Shown piece by piece: positions 47,391 through 55,951 of a stretch of 64,000 nucleotides of DNA. A model generated the notes under the pieces. The model was not told the origin of the DNA, did no database searches, and saw only the letters and a list, made by a program, of their open reading frames with translations. The translations under genes and the position numbers were made by a program. The number at the start of each line of letters is the position of its first letter. Positions within the stretch are counted from its first letter, which is position 1. This DNA is from Lysobacterales bacterium PRO7 (GTDB lineage Bacteria > Pseudomonadota > Gammaproteobacteria > Xanthomonadales > Rhodanobacteraceae), in contig QWHH01000003.1 in assembly GCA_021404785.1 (NCBI GenBank), forward strand, positions 248,001-312,000. The letters run 5' to 3'.

Positions 47391-48437
47391 CTAGGATTCG
47401 GCGATCCCCGCGCGTCCGCGCAGGATCGCGGCGAGCACGTCGGGCGCGTAATCGAAGGAATCGTAGAACAAGCGGTCTTCCGGCAGGCTGGCGGCGACGA
47501 ACGCACGCCGGCCCGCGTCGATCAGCGCAGGCGGGCCACTCATGTAGACGTCGAATGCGGACAGATCGGGATGATCTTCGAGTACCGCTTCGTGCACGAA
47601 GCCATGCCGTGTGGCATGACCATCTTCGGAAATCACCGGAACGAAGCGCAGGCTCGGCGCGACCGTCGTCCAGATCTCCGGCAGGTTGCGCAGGTACAGT
47701 TCCGCCGCGTTGCGCGCGCCCCAGTACAGCGTCATCGCACGGCGCGTGCCCAGGTGCAGGAAATGCTCGATCAGTGCCTTGACCGGCGCAAAACCGGTGC
47801 CACCTGCGACGAACAGCAATGGGCGTTCGGAATCTTCGCGCGGGACGAAGGTACCGAGCGGGCCCTCGATTCGCAGCGTCGCGCCCGTTTCCAGATCGGC
47901 GAAGACGTGGCGGGTGAAATCCCCACCGGCGACGTGGCGCACGTGCAGTTCGATCTCGCGGCCGGTGTGCGGCGCGTTGGCAATGGAAAACGCGCGGCGC
48001 TTGCCGCCGGCCAGCAACACGTCGAGATATTGTCCCGGCAGTCGATTGAGTGATTCGCCAGCAGGCGGCGCCAGGCGCAGCCGCATCACGTCCGGCGCGA
48101 GTCGATGCTTGTCGATCAGCGTCAACGTGAGCACACGCTTGGGCATAGCCGCCACGGAGGCGACTTCACGCGCGGCGACGACCAGATCCGAACGCGGCAC
48201 GGCCTGGCACAACAACACCTGCCGATGCGCGACTTCAGCAGCGTTCAACGCGCGCGGCGGATTGTGCGGGTAGTGGCAATCGCCGGTGACTAGCGTCGCC
48301 TTGCAACTGCCGCACACGCCAGAAAGGCATGAATACGGCAACGCCAGGCCCGCGCGCCGCGCCGCTCCGAGCACGCTTTCGTCCTCGCCGACGGCAAACT
48401 GTTTGCCGCTGGCCTGCAGGGTGACGGTGAATTCCAC
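47391..48437 (-). CDS. Plant-type ferredoxin/flavin reductase (AscD/RfbI-like)
   Basis: The 348-residue protein has an N-terminal [2Fe-2S] domain with CLSGVCGSCKATLVTG and LLCQA (the four Cys of plant-type ferredoxin), then an FAD barrel (GQYLDVLLAGGKRRAFSIAN) and an NAD(P) domain (FVAGGTGFAPVKALI, YMSGPPALI). This is the layout of CDP-6-deoxy-glucoseen reductases and phenol hydroxylase reductases; the substrate partner here is unknown. It starts at GTG (MEFTVTLQASGK), where homologues also begin; upstream in-frame ATGs would invade the thioesterase gene. It is divergent from the thioesterase gene. Confidence 0.85.
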   Translation of the reverse strand: MEFTVTLQASGKQFAVGEDESVLGAARRAGLALPYSCLSGVCGSCKATLVTGDCHYPHNPPRALNAAEVAHRQVLLCQAVPRSDLVVAAREVASVAAMPKRVLTLTLIDKHRLAPDVMRLRLAPPAGESLNRLPGQYLDVLLAGGKRRAFSIANAPHTGREIELHVRHVAGGDFTRHVFADLETGATLRIEGPLGTFVPREDSERPLLFVAGGTGFAPVKALIEHFLHLGTRRAMTLYWGARNAAELYLRNLPEIWTTVAPSLRFVPVISEDGHATRHGFVHEAVLEDHPDLSAFDVYMSGPPALIDAGRRAFVAASLPEDRLFYDSFDYAPDVLAAILRGRAGIAES

Positions 48438-48492
48438 GCGGCGATTGTCGCCGATGTTGCTATCCTCACGCGAGACACGTTTGGAGAGCGCT

Positions 48493-48924
48493 ATGCCAAT
48501 CTGGAAACAACCCGTCACCCTTGAACAGCTCAACGCGCTCAACCGCAACACGATGTTGAACGCCATCGGCATCATCTTCACCGAAATCGGCGACGACTAC
48601 CTGCGCGCGACCATGCCCGTGGATGCGCGCACGTACCGGCCGTACGGACTGCTGCACGGCGGCGCCTCGGCTGCGCTCGCCGAAACGCTTGGCAGCACGG
48701 GCGGGATGATGACGATCGGCACGGAGTATGGGGACGCCGTCGGCATCGAAATCAACGCCAACCACGTGCGCGCCGTGAAATCCGGCGTCGTCACCGGCAC
48801 GGCGCGGCCGCTGCATCTTGGCCGCAGCACCCAGATCTGGGAAATCCGCATCGAGGACGAGCAACAGCGCCTAGTCTGCATTTCACGGCTGACCCTAGCG
48901 GTAGTGCCGCGCAACGCCATCTAG
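48493..48924 (+). CDS. Hotdog-fold acyl-CoA thioesterase (MenI/YdiI-like)
   Basis: The 143-residue protein resembles E. coli YdiI/EntH along its length: PVTLEQLNALNRNTM, TMPVDARTYRPYGLLHGGAS with the family Glu in AALAETLGS, and VGIEINANHVRAVKSG and TARPLHLGRSTQIW. YdiI hydrolyses 1,4-dihydroxy-2-naphthoyl-CoA and aromatic acyl-CoAs. No menaquinone genes are in the window, so its role could be general acyl-CoA clearing. It may be transcribed with the following acyltransferase. Confidence 0.9.
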   Translation: MPIWKQPVTLEQLNALNRNTMLNAIGIIFTEIGDDYLRATMPVDARTYRPYGLLHGGASAALAETLGSTGGMMTIGTEYGDAVGIEINANHVRAVKSGVVTGTARPLHLGRSTQIWEIRIEDEQQRLVCISRLTLAVVPRNAI

Positions 48925-48980
48925 CAAAAACCCGTAATGCTGCATTGCGGCGAAAAGCGCATCTGGATAACATCGCATGG

Positions 48981-49787
48981 ATGCATTCCACGGCTGATCC
49001 ATCGACCGAAACACGCCGTGACTGGCGACGACCGTTGCGTTATTTGTGGCGCACGCCGTGGATTTTCGTCCATGTCGTCGTTGCCGTACCGCTGACGTTG
49101 GTCGCGTTCAGTCCGGTCGGGCGAAATCTGCATTTGCGCGGCGAGCGCCTGGACTGCTGGCTGCAACGCTGGTGGTCGGCCGGCATCGTGCGGCGCTGCG
49201 GTTTCCGCATCGTGCGCGTGGGCGAACCGCTGCCCGGCCCGGTGCTGTTCGTGGCCAATCATGTTTCATGGCTGGACATCGAACTGATGCACAGCCAGCG
49301 CGTGATGAGTTTCGTCGCCAAGGCCGAGATCGCGCGCTGGCCGCTGATCGGTTGGCTGGCCTCGCGCGCCGGCACCATCTTCCATCGTCGCGGCAGCGGG
49401 CATTCGCTCAACGCGGTGATGGAACAGGCCGTCGAACGTCTGCGCGATGGCATGGCCGTGGGCGTGTTTCCCGAAGGCGGCACCGGACCGGGCGATCGCT
49501 TGCGCACCTTTCACGCGCGCATTTTCCAGATCGCCGCGGATGCGCAGGTGACTGTGCAGCCGGTCGCGATCAGTTACGGCAACAACGGCAAAATGGATTT
49601 GCGCGTGCCGTTTGCCGACGGGGAGAGTTTCTTCGCGAACGTCGTGCGCCTGCTCGGCGACCCTGGCGTCGAAGCTCACGTGCGCTTTCTCGATCCGGTC
49701 GAACTCAATGCCGAAGGCCGCCGACAGACCGCCGAAGCCGTGCGCACCGCCATTGCACTAGCCCTGGACTACACCGACGACGCATGA
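48981..49787 (+). CDS. 1-acyl-glycerol-3-phosphate acyltransferase-like (PlsC family)
   Basis: The 268-residue membrane-associated protein has an N-terminal hydrophobic segment (PWIFVHVVVAVPLTLVAF) and the acyltransferase motifs NHVSWLD (HX4D), GTIFHRRGSGHS and VGVFPEGGTGPGD. It acylates lysophosphatidic acid or a similar lysolipid. The start ATG 48981 has no strong ribosome site; the ATG at 48945 in the same frame is also possible. The ORF overlaps the next gene by four bases, indicating coupling with the hydrolase. Confidence 0.88.
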   Translation: MHSTADPSTETRRDWRRPLRYLWRTPWIFVHVVVAVPLTLVAFSPVGRNLHLRGERLDCWLQRWWSAGIVRRCGFRIVRVGEPLPGPVLFVANHVSWLDIELMHSQRVMSFVAKAEIARWPLIGWLASRAGTIFHRRGSGHSLNAVMEQAVERLRDGMAVGVFPEGGTGPGDRLRTFHARIFQIAADAQVTVQPVAISYGNNGKMDLRVPFADGESFFANVVRLLGDPGVEAHVRFLDPVELNAEGRRQTAEAVRTAIALALDYTDDA

Positions 49788-50794
49788 CCGACTCTGCGCG
49801 CACGGATTCTGGTGTGTTCGATCCGCCGTTGCTGTTGCGCAATGCGCATGTGCAGTCGGTGTTGTCATCGAGTTTCCTGCGCCGCGCCGCGTTTCGCCGC
49901 AACGACGCAACGCTGGAGAACACGGCGGACGAGTGCATTCTCGACTGCGGCAATGGCGTGCGCTTGCAGGGGTTTCATTCCGCGCAACGCGTGCGTTCCG
50001 AGCCGCGCGCACTGGTCGTGTTGCTGCACGGATGGGAAGGCAGCGCGCAATCGAACTACATTTTGCATACCGGCGCGCGCCTGCTCGCCGAAGGCTGCGA
50101 CGTGTTCCGGCTGAATTTCCGCGATCACGGCGGCACGCAAGCGCTCAATCGCGAGCTGTTCCATTCCTGCCGCATCGCCGAAGTCGTCGGCGCGGTCGTG
50201 GAAATCGCGCGACGGTTTCCAGTGCGGCCGCTCGTGGTCGGCGGATTTTCCCTCGGCGGCAATTTCGCCCTGCGCGTGGCCTTGCGCGCGCCCGCGGCGG
50301 GAATCCCGCTGGCGTGGACGTTCGCGGTGTGTCCGGTCATCAGCCCGCGCGCCGGTTTACGCGCCATCGAGGACGCGCCGTGGTTTTACGAGTTCTATTT
50401 CATGCGCAAATGGCGCGAGTCCTTGCGCCGTAAACAGGCGCTGTTTCCCGAGCTTGAATTGTTCGCGCGCGAACAACTGCGTGGCGGGCTGCGCGACTTG
50501 ACGCGCCAACTGGTCGAGCAGCACACGGATTTCGGCACCCTGGAAAATTACCTGGATGGCTATTCCATAGCCGGCGACACACTCGCTGCGCTCACCGTAC
50601 CGGCGAACATACTCACCGCCGAAGACGATCCGGTGATTCCGGTTGCAGGATTTCGCGAACTGAAACTGGCACCGCAAACCGAATTGACCATCGTCCCGCA
50701 CGGTGGGCACTGCGGCTTCATCCGCGATTTTTCATTGAACAGCTGGGCGGAGGATTTCATCCTCGCGCAGATGCAACGGCGCTTGCCGATCTAA
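49784..50794 (+). CDS. YheT-family alpha/beta hydrolase
   Basis: The 336-residue protein opens with the YheT-type lead (FDPPLLLRNAHVQSVLSS), then LLHGWEGSAQSNYI, RLNFRDHGGTQALN and the nucleophile elbow VGGFSLGGNFALR; the Asp and His are in LTAEDDPVIP and PHGGHCGF. Homologues are lipid or ester hydrolases of poorly known substrate. Overlap with the PlsC-like gene (ATGA) suggests a lipid-related role. Confidence 0.9.
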   Translation: MTDSARTDSGVFDPPLLLRNAHVQSVLSSSFLRRAAFRRNDATLENTADECILDCGNGVRLQGFHSAQRVRSEPRALVVLLHGWEGSAQSNYILHTGARLLAEGCDVFRLNFRDHGGTQALNRELFHSCRIAEVVGAVVEIARRFPVRPLVVGGFSLGGNFALRVALRAPAAGIPLAWTFAVCPVISPRAGLRAIEDAPWFYEFYFMRKWRESLRRKQALFPELELFAREQLRGGLRDLTRQLVEQHTDFGTLENYLDGYSIAGDTLAALTVPANILTAEDDPVIPVAGFRELKLAPQTELTIVPHGGHCGFIRDFSLNSWAEDFILAQMQRRLPI

Positions 50795-50806
50795 ACCCAG
50801 ACGCGC

Positions 50807-51493
50807 CTAGACCCTGCCCATTACCGGTACCAGCGCGCCGGTCACTGCGCTGGCGCGATCCGAAAGCAGGAACACGATCACGTTGGACAGTTGTGCGGGC
50901 GTGACCCAGCGCGAAAAATCCGCCTTGGGCATGTCGGCGCGGTTCGCCGCGGTGTCGATGGTGCTGGGCAGGATCGCGTTGACGGTGACGCCGCGATCCT
51001 TGAGTTCCTCGGCCAGTGCTTCGGTCAGACGCGCGACGCCGGATTTGGACGCCGCATACGCGCCCATGCCGGCGGCGGCCTTGATCGAGCCGGCTGCGCT
51101 GATGTTGACGATGCGTCCCGCACCGCTCGCCACGAGATGCGGAATCGCGGCCTTGCTCGCCGTGACGGCAGTGCGCAGGTTCACGCGATAGAGCAAATCC
51201 CAGGTGTCGACGCTGCCGTCGGCGAGCGTTTCCCAGCGAAACGTGCCGGCGATATTGACCAGGCCATCCAGCCCGCCGAGCGCCTTGGCTGCGGCGTCGA
51301 TGGCGGTCCGGGCGGCATTCGCATCCGCCAGATCGACATTGCCGATGGCCGTGGCAGCGACGAAGCCATTCGGGACTGCTGCACGATCGATCGCGGCGAC
51401 GCGCGCGCCAGCCGCGGTCGCCGTCTGCACCATCGCCGCGCCGAGCGCGCCGAACGCGCCGGTCACGGCGATGCGTTTGCCTTGAAGTTCCAT
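50807..51493 (-). CDS. Short-chain dehydrogenase/reductase
   Basis: The 228-residue SDR has the nucleotide motif VTGAFGALGAAM, NIAG at the strand 4 site and the catalytic Ser-Tyr-Lys set (NISAAGS and AYAASKS). GGAGG precedes the ATG. Substrate unknown. It is convergent with the hydrolase gene, 12 bases apart. Confidence 0.92.
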   Translation of the reverse strand: MELQGKRIAVTGAFGALGAAMVQTATAAGARVAAIDRAAVPNGFVAATAIGNVDLADANAARTAIDAAAKALGGLDGLVNIAGTFRWETLADGSVDTWDLLYRVNLRTAVTASKAAIPHLVASGAGRIVNISAAGSIKAAAGMGAYAASKSGVARLTEALAEELKDRGVTVNAILPSTIDTAANRADMPKADFSRWVTPAQLSNVIVFLLSDRASAVTGALVPVMGRV

Positions 51494-51672
51494 CGGCGTG
51501 CCTCCGTTCTAATGCGGGTGTCCATTATCACCGAACCATCCCCGCGTGGTGCTCTCCAGCCGATCAGGCTGTTACCGGGCAAGTCTGCCGTTGGTAATAC
51601 ACTGCTTGTCAGAGGCGCATCGAACGTTTGCTAAAGCAATCAGATCCGCTCGTCATTCAAAAAGAGAGTGAC

Positions 51673-51704
51673 TTGACAGGTTAAAGGGGGGGGGGGGCTA
51701 GCTT
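51673..51704 (+). promoter_or_regulatory. Putative promoter with a G12 tract in the spacer
   Basis: TTGACA (51673-51678) is a perfect -35. A candidate -10, TAGCTT (51699-51704), is 20 bases away, three more than ideal; the excess lies in the G run at 51686-51697. With nine Gs the spacing would be 17. The -10 match is weak. Confidence 0.4.
51686..51697. repeat. Homopolymeric G tract (12 G)
   Basis: Twelve consecutive G between TTAAA and CTAGC, upstream of the AT-rich secreted gene. Such tracts are prone to slippage. Confidence 0.9.
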
Positions 51705-51745
51705 ATCAGCATCGGCGAAACGAGCTGGTTCTGAAGATAGGGATT

Positions 51746-52270
51746 ATGGGGAAAATCGATATGGTCAGGACTTTGACATGTTTTCTTTCGGGAGCGTTGC
51801 TGTGCGTACTTGGGTTCAGTCTTCATGCAGTTGAACGGGTCACAACTACCCAAATTGAAAAACAGCATTACGTAGTAGATGCAGGCAGCTCAAATGGGGC
51901 AGCAGTAATATCTTGGTTACAGCAGCGCGAGAGCGAAGGTCAATCGAGTGCGTTGATGGACAAGGGATTGATCAAGGGATTGGTTTTTTCGATCGACATA
52001 AGCACAACCGCTCAGCATACAAATGCGTTGTCGAATGCAGGAATGAACGAGAAGCTTGGCGGGGACTTTGGACCACCTCCGTCTACTGGAGTGGTCTTAC
52101 CCAAGACGGGGTCGCCTGGCCAGACTATTACGATAACATCTTGCGAACCGGGTGTTGGCACGGTTTCTGAGACATATACTTGGAAGGTGGGGAAAGACGG
52201 TCGGGGAAGTTGGGAACTCACCGATGTAAAAACCCATCTCAACAGTAGCGTTACCTGTATCAGCCCATAG
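51746..52270 (+). CDS. Secreted orphan protein in an AT-rich island
   Basis: The 174-residue product has a signal peptide (LTCFLSGALLCVLGFSLHAV). The mature part contains a Pro/Thr-Ser-rich stretch (GGDFGPPPSTGVVLPKTGSP) and two Cys (TSCEPGVG, VTCISP) that may pair. I do not recognise a family. Codons are visibly AT-richer than in every neighbouring gene, which points to recent acquisition. The ATG at 51746 has AGGG three bases away; the ATG at 51761 has GGGGAAAA at a better distance and may be the true start. A REP-like element follows. Confidence 0.65.
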   Translation: MGKIDMVRTLTCFLSGALLCVLGFSLHAVERVTTTQIEKQHYVVDAGSSNGAAVISWLQQRESEGQSSALMDKGLIKGLVFSIDISTTAQHTNALSNAGMNEKLGGDFGPPPSTGVVLPKTGSPGQTITITSCEPGVGTVSETYTWKVGKDGRGSWELTDVKTHLNSSVTCISP

Positions 52271-52287
52271 CGACATGTCGGAAATTG

Positions 52288-52373
52288 TGTAGGGCGGGAG
52301 CAGCGAAGCGAATCCCGCCAGTCGGCGTCGGCTTGGATACACAGCGCCGCTGCGCGGCTTCTGCCGCTCTACA
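52288..52373. repeat. REP-like element with complementary ends
   Basis: The 86-base element has ends TGTAGGGCGG and CCGCTCTACA (inverted, one mismatch) and an inner dyad GGCGGGA/TCCCGCC (52293-52319). It lies between the orphan gene and the TPR operon and may end transcription. No ORF lies in it. Confidence 0.7.
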
Positions 52374-52408
52374 ACTGCTGTACGCAGACCAGAGTACCGC
52401 GCCTGCGG

Positions 52409-52414
52409 CATAAT
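52409..52414 (+). promoter_or_regulatory. Putative -10 element of the TPR operon
   Basis: CATAAT in a GC-rich context, 28 bases before the GTG start; no clear -35. Confidence 0.3.
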
Positions 52415-52441
52415 GGCGACCCGTCCCATCGCTGTTTGCCC

Positions 52442-53437
52442 GTGTCCGATCTTCAACAAGCACTGAAACTTCACCGCGCCGGCGACCTCGACGGCGCCGA
52501 GGCGGCTTACCGCGCGCTATTGATCGAAAACCCCGACGACACGGACGCGCTGCACCTGCTCGGCGTGGTGCTGCACAAGCGCGGCGACGCCGCGCGGGCC
52601 GAGGAATCGATCCGTGATGCGCTGATGCGCGATCCGGAATGCGCGCAGTTCCACTTGTCGCTTGGTGGCGTTCTGATGCAACAGGGCCGCGACGACGAGG
52701 CCCATGCCGCGTTCGAACGTGCCCTCGAGCTCGACCCGAATGCACCGGAAGCGCATGCGTTGCTCGGCTTCGTGCATGCGCGCTCGGGCGATCTGTCCGC
52801 GGCCGAGGAACGTTTCAAGATCGGCCGGCGCGCCGAGGCGGACGATCCGCTGTTGCTGCTCGGATTGGGCAATCTGTACCTGGCGCGCGACCAGCCGGAC
52901 AACGCGCTCAAGTTCCTTGCGCGCGCTGCAGAGAACAAGCCGGAAGATGCATCAATCCAGTTCAGTCTCGGCCGTGCGTTTTTCGAACAGGGCAATTTCG
53001 CATTCGCTGACAAGGCGTTCGAGAACGCCTTGCGCCTGGATCCGGCGATGTCACGTGCGCGCCTGTTTCGCGGCCGCGTGTGCGTGCGCGAGAAGCGGCT
53101 CGCCGATGCGCAGGCGATCTACGGGGATTTGCTTGCGCGCAACGAACAGCAATTCGGCGCGCTGGCGGGGCTCGGTGACGTGGCGCGTCATCGCGGCCAC
53201 GTGCTGCGCGCGCTGAAGTTCTATCGACGCGCGTTGGCCATCGAGCCGAATAATCCCGGCGCGGCGAATGCCTGTGCGTGGTGCCTGGAGCAGCTCGGTG
53301 ACCTGTCCGGCGCGGCTGAATTTCTTTCCGGCGCATTGCAACGCGCGCCGGATGCCGATTGGGTGCGCACCCCGCTCGCCGGCCTGCTCGAACGCCTCGG
53401 CCGCGGCGAAGAAGCGGCGCGCGTGCGGGCCGGCTGA
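52442..53437 (+). CDS. TPR repeat protein
   Basis: The 331-residue protein consists of about nine tetratricopeptide repeats (HRAGDLDGAEAAYRALL, QQGRDDEAHAAFERALELDP, EQGNFAFADKAFENALRLDP), with no signal peptide and no other domain. The GTG at 52442 (MSDLQQALK) was preferred over a TTG two codons earlier. Its last base is shared with the ATG of the next gene, so the operon 52442-55841 is tightly coupled. Probably a scaffold. Confidence 0.85.
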   Translation: MSDLQQALKLHRAGDLDGAEAAYRALLIENPDDTDALHLLGVVLHKRGDAARAEESIRDALMRDPECAQFHLSLGGVLMQQGRDDEAHAAFERALELDPNAPEAHALLGFVHARSGDLSAAEERFKIGRRAEADDPLLLLGLGNLYLARDQPDNALKFLARAAENKPEDASIQFSLGRAFFEQGNFAFADKAFENALRLDPAMSRARLFRGRVCVREKRLADAQAIYGDLLARNEQQFGALAGLGDVARHRGHVLRALKFYRRALAIEPNNPGAANACAWCLEQLGDLSGAAEFLSGALQRAPDADWVRTPLAGLLERLGRGEEAARVRAG

Positions 53438-54534
53438 TGCGCGCCGGCCTGTTCGTGGCTTGCCTGGCACTGGCGCCTGCGCTGGCCACCACCGCGGATG
53501 CCTTGCGGCTGGATGAGCTGCAATTGCCGCCCGGTTTCCATATTGCCGAATTTGCGCGCGTGCCGAATGCGCGCGAGATGACGCTTGGCGCGCACGGCAC
53601 GCTGTTCGTCGGCTCGATGGGGGCTGGCAAGGTTTACGCGATCACGCCGGCCAGCGACGGCACGCATGCGGACAAGGTGCGCACGATCGCCGAAGGCTTG
53701 CGCATGCCTGTCGGTGTCGCGTTCAAGGATGGCGCGCTGTACGTGTCGGCAGTGGATCGTATCCTGCGTTTCGACGCGATTGAATCGCACCTGGACGATC
53801 CGCCCAAACCATTGGTCGTTACCGACAAGTTGCCAGCCGATACCGCGCACGGCTGGCGTTTCATCGCGTTCGGTCCGGACGCCAAGCTCTACGTGCCGAT
53901 CGGCGCGCCCTGCAACATCTGCGACAAACCCGGCTACGCCCGTCTTACGCGCATGAACGCCGATGGCAGCGGCGTCGAGGATGTCGCATTCGGCATTCGC
54001 AACACCGTCGGCTTCGACTGGCAGCCGGGTACCCAGTCGTTGTGGTTCACCGACAACGGCCGCGACTGGCTCGGCGACGATGCGCCATCCGACGAATTGA
54101 ACCGCGTCTCGCGCAGCGGCGAGCATTTCGGATTTCCCTACTGCCATCAGGGCGACATACCCGATCCCGAATTTGGCAAGGGCCATCCGTGCAGCAACTA
54201 CACGCCGCCGGTGCTCAAGCTCGGCGCGCACGTGGCGTCGCTGGGCATGCGCTTTTACACCGGAACGCAGTTTCCCGCCGAGTACAAAAATTCCATCTTC
54301 ATCGCCGAACACGGCTCGTGGAACCGTTCGCGCAAGGTTGGTTATCGCGTCGTCAACGTTCGCGTGAACGGTGCGAAAGTAACCGGCAGCGATGTCTTTC
54401 TCAGTGGCTGGTTGCGTCCCGATCAACGCGTGTGGGGCCGGCCGGCCGACGTGCTGGTCATGCCCGACGGCGCCTTGCTGGTGTCCGACGATCTCGCCGG
54501 CGCCATTTACCGGATTACCTGGTCGAAACCATGA
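53437..54534 (+). CDS. Secreted sorbosone dehydrogenase-like beta-propeller protein
   Basis: The 365-residue protein has a signal peptide (MRAGLFVACLALAPALATTA) and the six-bladed propeller of PQQ-dependent sugar/sorbosone dehydrogenases: LPPGFHIAEFARVPNAREM, VGSMGAGKVYAI, HGWRFIAFGPD, WFTDNGRDWLGDD, LNRVSRSGEHFGFPYCHQG, IAEHGSWNRSRKVGYRV and VLVMPDGALLVSDD. Two CxxC-like Cys (PCNICDK) are near residue 155. Some members bind PQQ; the substrate is unknown. It overlaps both neighbours. Confidence 0.85.
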   Translation: MRAGLFVACLALAPALATTADALRLDELQLPPGFHIAEFARVPNAREMTLGAHGTLFVGSMGAGKVYAITPASDGTHADKVRTIAEGLRMPVGVAFKDGALYVSAVDRILRFDAIESHLDDPPKPLVVTDKLPADTAHGWRFIAFGPDAKLYVPIGAPCNICDKPGYARLTRMNADGSGVEDVAFGIRNTVGFDWQPGTQSLWFTDNGRDWLGDDAPSDELNRVSRSGEHFGFPYCHQGDIPDPEFGKGHPCSNYTPPVLKLGAHVASLGMRFYTGTQFPAEYKNSIFIAEHGSWNRSRKVGYRVVNVRVNGAKVTGSDVFLSGWLRPDQRVWGRPADVLVMPDGALLVSDDLAGAIYRITWSKP

Positions 54535-55841
54535 ATGCGAATGTCGATATCGTTGCTGCCGCGCTCGAACGCGCACGCCAGCTCAGCGCCGAGGGTCGCG
54601 GTGAAGAAGCATTGCCCGAATACAACCGCGTCCTTGCGGCGCTACCCGAACATGCCGAGGCGTTGCTGTTCCTCGGTTCGCGCGAGATGGCTTTGGGCCG
54701 GCCGCAAACCGCGATCGAATATCTTCAGCGCGCGGCGCAGTCCAGCCCGGACGAGGCGCAAGTCCACCTGACGCTGGGCAGTGCATACCTGGCAGCACGC
54801 CGGCTCGAGGAAGCCCGCACGACGCTCGCGCGTTGCCTGGAGCTGGCGCCGAGGGCCTACGTCGCGCGCTTGCAGTACGCGATCGCGCTGGAACAGTCCG
54901 GCGATACAAAAACGGCGCTGCCGAATTTCTTCGGCGCGATCATGCAGGCGCAGGAGCAAGGGCGCTGGATGAGCGATGCCAGCACCGCGCCGATGTTGCG
55001 CGCGCAGGTCAAGCACGCGATGCGCGTGACCTACGAAGGACGCAAGCGCCTGTTCGAAGCGCTGCTCGCACCGTATGTCCAGCGCCACGGCGAAGCGGAA
55101 ATGGCGCGTGTGGCCAAGTGCCTGAAAATCTATCTCGGCGAGATTCCGCCGAACTATCCGGATCCGCGCCAGATTCCGAAGTTCCTGTATTTTCCGGACT
55201 TGCCGGCTGCCACGTATTTCGATCGCAAGCTGTTTGCATGGTACGAAATCCTGGAAAGCCAGTGGACGGATGTGCGCGACGAGATGAAATCCGTCCTGCA
55301 TGAGCCGGATGCATTGGCGCCGTTTCTCGGCGAGCATCCGCCCGAGGCAATGAAAAGTTATCTCGGTGGCATCGAAAATCCGGTCTGGGATGCGTATTTC
55401 TTCTATCGCCACGGCGATCGCTTCGACGCGCATCACACGCGCTGCCCGCGTACCAGTGCCGCGCTAGAATCATTGCCGACCCTGGTACGCATTCGCGACC
55501 ATGCGCCGGAAGTGTGCTACTCGGTGCTTACGCCCGGCACGCATATCCTCAAGCACCGCGGTGTCACCAACACACGCCTGGTCACGCACTTGCCGCTGGT
55601 CATTCCGGAAAACTGCGCGATCAATGTCGGTGGCGAGGAAAAGGTCTGGCGCGAAGGCGAGGTCTTCAGTTTTGACGACACCTACGAGCACGAAGCCTGG
55701 AACCGCAGCGACAAAACGCGCGTGGTCATGCTGATGGATGTGTGGAATCCGTACATGACTGCCGCCGAGTGCGAAGCGGTCACGGGTCTGATCGAAGGCA
55801 TCGGCGATTTCAATGAGGTTGCCGGCATCGATCGGGATTGA
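54531..55841 (+). CDS. TPR plus aspartyl/asparaginyl beta-hydroxylase
   Basis: The 436-residue protein has N-terminal TPRs (about 10-150; EALLFLGSREMALGRPQTA, LTLGSAYLAARRLEEARTTL) and a C-terminal 2-oxoglutarate/Fe(II) dioxygenase of the Asp_Arg_Hydrox family: CYSVLTPGTHILKHRGVTN, RLVTHLPLVIP, and the metal/2OG block VFSFDDTYEHEAWN with His ligands. Such enzymes hydroxylate protein Asp/Asn or lipid A (LpxO). No signal peptide is seen, so action is cytosolic. It ends the operon with the TPR and propeller genes. Confidence 0.9.
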   Translation: MNANVDIVAAALERARQLSAEGRGEEALPEYNRVLAALPEHAEALLFLGSREMALGRPQTAIEYLQRAAQSSPDEAQVHLTLGSAYLAARRLEEARTTLARCLELAPRAYVARLQYAIALEQSGDTKTALPNFFGAIMQAQEQGRWMSDASTAPMLRAQVKHAMRVTYEGRKRLFEALLAPYVQRHGEAEMARVAKCLKIYLGEIPPNYPDPRQIPKFLYFPDLPAATYFDRKLFAWYEILESQWTDVRDEMKSVLHEPDALAPFLGEHPPEAMKSYLGGIENPVWDAYFFYRHGDRFDAHHTRCPRTSAALESLPTLVRIRDHAPEVCYSVLTPGTHILKHRGVTNTRLVTHLPLVIPENCAINVGGEEKVWREGEVFSFDDTYEHEAWNRSDKTRVVMLMDVWNPYMTAAECEAVTGLIEGIGDFNEVAGIDRD

Positions 55842-55858
55842 TGCATCGTATTAGTGCT
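55842..55858. promoter_or_regulatory. Upstream NtrC-like site of glnA
   Basis: TGCATC-GTATT-AGTGCT matches the NtrC palindrome TGCACY-N5-RGTGCA at most arm positions. Its centre is about 129 bases before the predicted transcription start. Confidence 0.45.
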
Positions 55859-55873
55859 ATTTGGATTTACAGC

Positions 55874-55890
55874 CGATTCATATTGGTGCA
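55874..55890. promoter_or_regulatory. Second NtrC half-site of glnA
   Basis: GGTGCA (55885-55890) is an exact right half-site; the left half is degenerate. The centre is 32 bases from the first site, the spacing known between the two enhancer sites of E. coli glnA. Confidence 0.45.
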
Positions 55891-55951
55891 AAGCAATTCG
55901 GAAAGTCCGCTGGATTAGATGCAACATATTGATTTGATTGAATGATCATCG

